From: GCA-2731375 sp964631725
GTDB taxonomy: Bacteria > Pseudomonadota > Alphaproteobacteria > GCA-2731375
Direction: 5' to 3'
Length of the DNA stretch: 64,000 nucleotides
Assembly (NCBI GenBank): GCA_964631725.1
Contig: CAZVYX010000004.1
Coordinates: forward strand, 1 to 64,000
Numbering within the stretch: position 1 is the first letter of the stretch; the number at the start of each line of letters is the position of its first letter. The notes beneath the pieces were generated by a model. The model saw only the letters and a program-made list of their open reading frames with translations. It had not been told where the DNA came from and made no database searches. Positions 63,145-64,000 of this stretch are shown piece after piece. The translations under genes and the position numbers were made by a program.

Positions 63145-63447
63145 ATGTATGGCATTCTTATCCAATACGACTACGACGGTGACGAAGCTGCATGGCTGAG
63201 CGCGGCCGAGGATTTCGTGGCGGCAATCGACAATGACCCGGTCTTGCGGGGCAAATTCTCCTACCGGGTCAATATCGCCGCCGATGGTGTTGGCCGGGCC
63301 CATGTGGGGCGCTGGGACAGCGATGAAACCCTGGCGCATCTGCAATCACAGGACTTCTTCAAGACCTTCGCGGCCAAGGTCGGCGAATTCGCCGGCGGGG
63401 CGCAGAATGCCACCCGGCTGCGTCTGGCGGCGGAGACGGGCGCATGA
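63145..63447 (+). CDS. Small dimeric alpha-beta barrel (ABM/YciI-like) protein
   Basis: 100 residues with the pattern of the antibiotic-biosynthesis-monooxygenase-like fold: YGILIQYDYDGDEAAWLSAAEDFVAAIDNDP, FSYRVNIAADGVGRAHVGRWDSDETLAHLQSQDFFKTFAAKVGEFA. Such proteins may be cofactor-less oxygenases or stress sensors; no catalytic residue is certain. GGGAGG nine bases before the ATG at 63145 fixes the start, although the frame is open far upstream inside the LysR gene. Its stop overlaps the start of the membrane-protein gene (ATGA), so both are coupled and are likely LysR targets. Confidence 0.75.
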   Translation: MYGILIQYDYDGDEAAWLSAAEDFVAAIDNDPVLRGKFSYRVNIAADGVGRAHVGRWDSDETLAHLQSQDFFKTFAAKVGEFAGGAQNATRLRLAAETGA

Positions 63448-63827
63448 ATACCCTGCTGCTGATTTCCGGCGCCCTGGCCGCCTTCATGGTGGTCGGGCAT
63501 GGCACGATCGGACGCAAGCAATTCTTCCTGCCCATGCTCGAGGCGACCTTTGACCCCACATCGAAGCGGATCATGGCCTTTGTCTGGCACATGTCCACCG
63601 CAACCCTGATCCTGGCGGCCGCGGCGCTGGCTTACGCGGCGTTTATGCCCGGCGATGGCCCGGTTCGCAATGCGCTGGCGATCTATGTGGCGGTGCAATT
63701 CCTCTGCTATGGCGTGGTGCATCTGCTGCTGGTCACCACATCCGGGTTGCCCGGCGCGGTCTACAAGCAGTTTCAATGGTCCCTGTTTCTTGCCGTCGGC
63801 ATCACCGCCCTGACGGGCGCGCAATAG
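63444..63827 (+). CDS. Small membrane protein, four helices
   Basis: 127 residues with four predicted membrane helices: TLLLISGALAAFMVVGHGTIG, MSTATLILAAAALAYAAFM, LAIYVAVQFLCYGVVHLLLV, and FQWSLFLAVGITALTGA. A histidine (GHG) in the first helix and another in the second (WHMSTA) could bind heme or a quinone, but this is only suggestive. It overlaps the preceding gene by four bases. No family name I can assert. Confidence 0.7.
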   Translation: MNTLLLISGALAAFMVVGHGTIGRKQFFLPMLEATFDPTSKRIMAFVWHMSTATLILAAAALAYAAFMPGDGPVRNALAIYVAVQFLCYGVVHLLLVTTSGLPGAVYKQFQWSLFLAVGITALTGAQ

Positions 63828-63927
63828 GCAAAAGCTATGCTGTACCCGTGGCCTGGGCTAAGCTGCCGGCTGGCGAGGACAACCGCCGCATCGTCTGATT
63901 GGTGCGGTCGGAGACGAGGTATGGCCG

Positions 63928-64000
63928 GTGAGCGTGAGGCAATGGCACGGCGGGAAAGGTTCGGGACTGGGCGTCTCGTTCGAGGGCGGCGAAAGCGCGG
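63928..64000 (+). CDS. Possible partial gene at the window end
   Basis: A GTG at 63928, eight bases after GAGG (63916-63919), opens a frame beginning VSVRQWHGGKGSGLGVSFE and staying open to the end. An ATG at 63921 in another frame also stays open but gives an arginine-rich product and a too-close ribosome site. Both are weak; the segment after 63827 otherwise holds nothing I can name. Confidence 0.3.
   Translation, partial: MSVRQWHGGKGSGLGVSFEGGESA

Overview
This window is high-GC, densely coded DNA with the gene content of a heterotrophic alphaproteobacterium, probably a Rhodospirillales-type organism. That placement is inferred from family content: DUF2336 and DUF1194 proteins, a TyrRS with a KMGKT motif, an FNR/FixK-type box, many CaiB/BaiF CoA-transferases and methylcrotonyl-CoA carboxylase. 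There is no rRNA gene, no tRNA I could recognise, no CRISPR array, no intact insertion sequence and no prophage. About 53 protein genes are supported.

Layout. 0.2-9 kb: housekeeping and envelope genes (patatin-like phospholipase, gamma-glutamyltransferase family, anmK, tyrS, a large AsmA/DUF3971 protein). 9-16 kb: leucine/isovalerate degradation (HMG-CoA lyase, MccA, MccB), a lone MlaC-type lipid-binding protein, and a TrpB2-type PLP enzyme. The minus-strand run from 19.5 kb to 11.2 kb (CoA-transferase, amidase, METTL20-like methyltransferase, TrpB2, mccB, mccA) is tightly packed, with 4-base overlaps, and may be one transcription unit. 19.5-31 kb: acyl-CoA chemistry (DMT exporter, CoA-transferases, acyl-CoA dehydrogenase, thiolase, FlK-like thioesterase, SnoaL-like protein), a SAM-cyclase-AAA-TPR signalling protein and an LLM flavin oxidoreductase. 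31-34 kb: small accessory genes, a DUF1194 VWA protein, RidA, and a HepT/MntA toxin-antitoxin pair with its own AT-rich promoter. 34-46 kb: more catabolic genes (CoA-transferase, M24 peptidase, GMC oxidoreductase, LysE exporter, two tandem acyl-CoA synthetases, GST, Sir2 deacylase, iron alcohol dehydrogenase). 46-53 kb: DUF2336, moaA, and two adjacent periplasmic Sel1/ankyrin proteins. 53-58.6 kb: a translationally coupled operon (nadK, MlrC-type M81 protein, threonine-synthase-like enzyme, aspartoacylase-like amidohydrolase, AbrB transporter). 58.7-64 kb: pentapeptide-repeat protein, metallophosphoesterase, a second LLM oxidoreductase, LysR regulator and two small genes.

Most interesting. 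(1) The pair at 48951-52382: two paralogous Sel1+ankyrin proteins with opposite membrane anchors. One has a TSP3-like acidic motif and a C-terminal membrane helix. The other has what looks like the energy-transducing N-terminus of TonB (membrane helix with a histidine, then a long Pro/Lys-rich stretch) with no TonB C-terminal domain. (2) An intergenic block at 45612-45867: an FNR box is spaced exactly as in a class II activated promoter ahead of a minus-strand stretch with C-rich loops and a strong intrinsic terminator. It could be an oxygen-regulated small RNA or an attenuating leader for the iron alcohol dehydrogenase. (3) A 425-bp perfectly identical tract shared by two otherwise diverged tandem acyl-CoA synthetases, which suggests recent gene conversion. 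(4) A HepT/MntA pair whose antitoxin seems to carry its own ribbon-helix-helix-like N-terminus and whose promoter holds three TACGTA sites.

All calls come from reading sequence and recalled family motifs. No database search was run.
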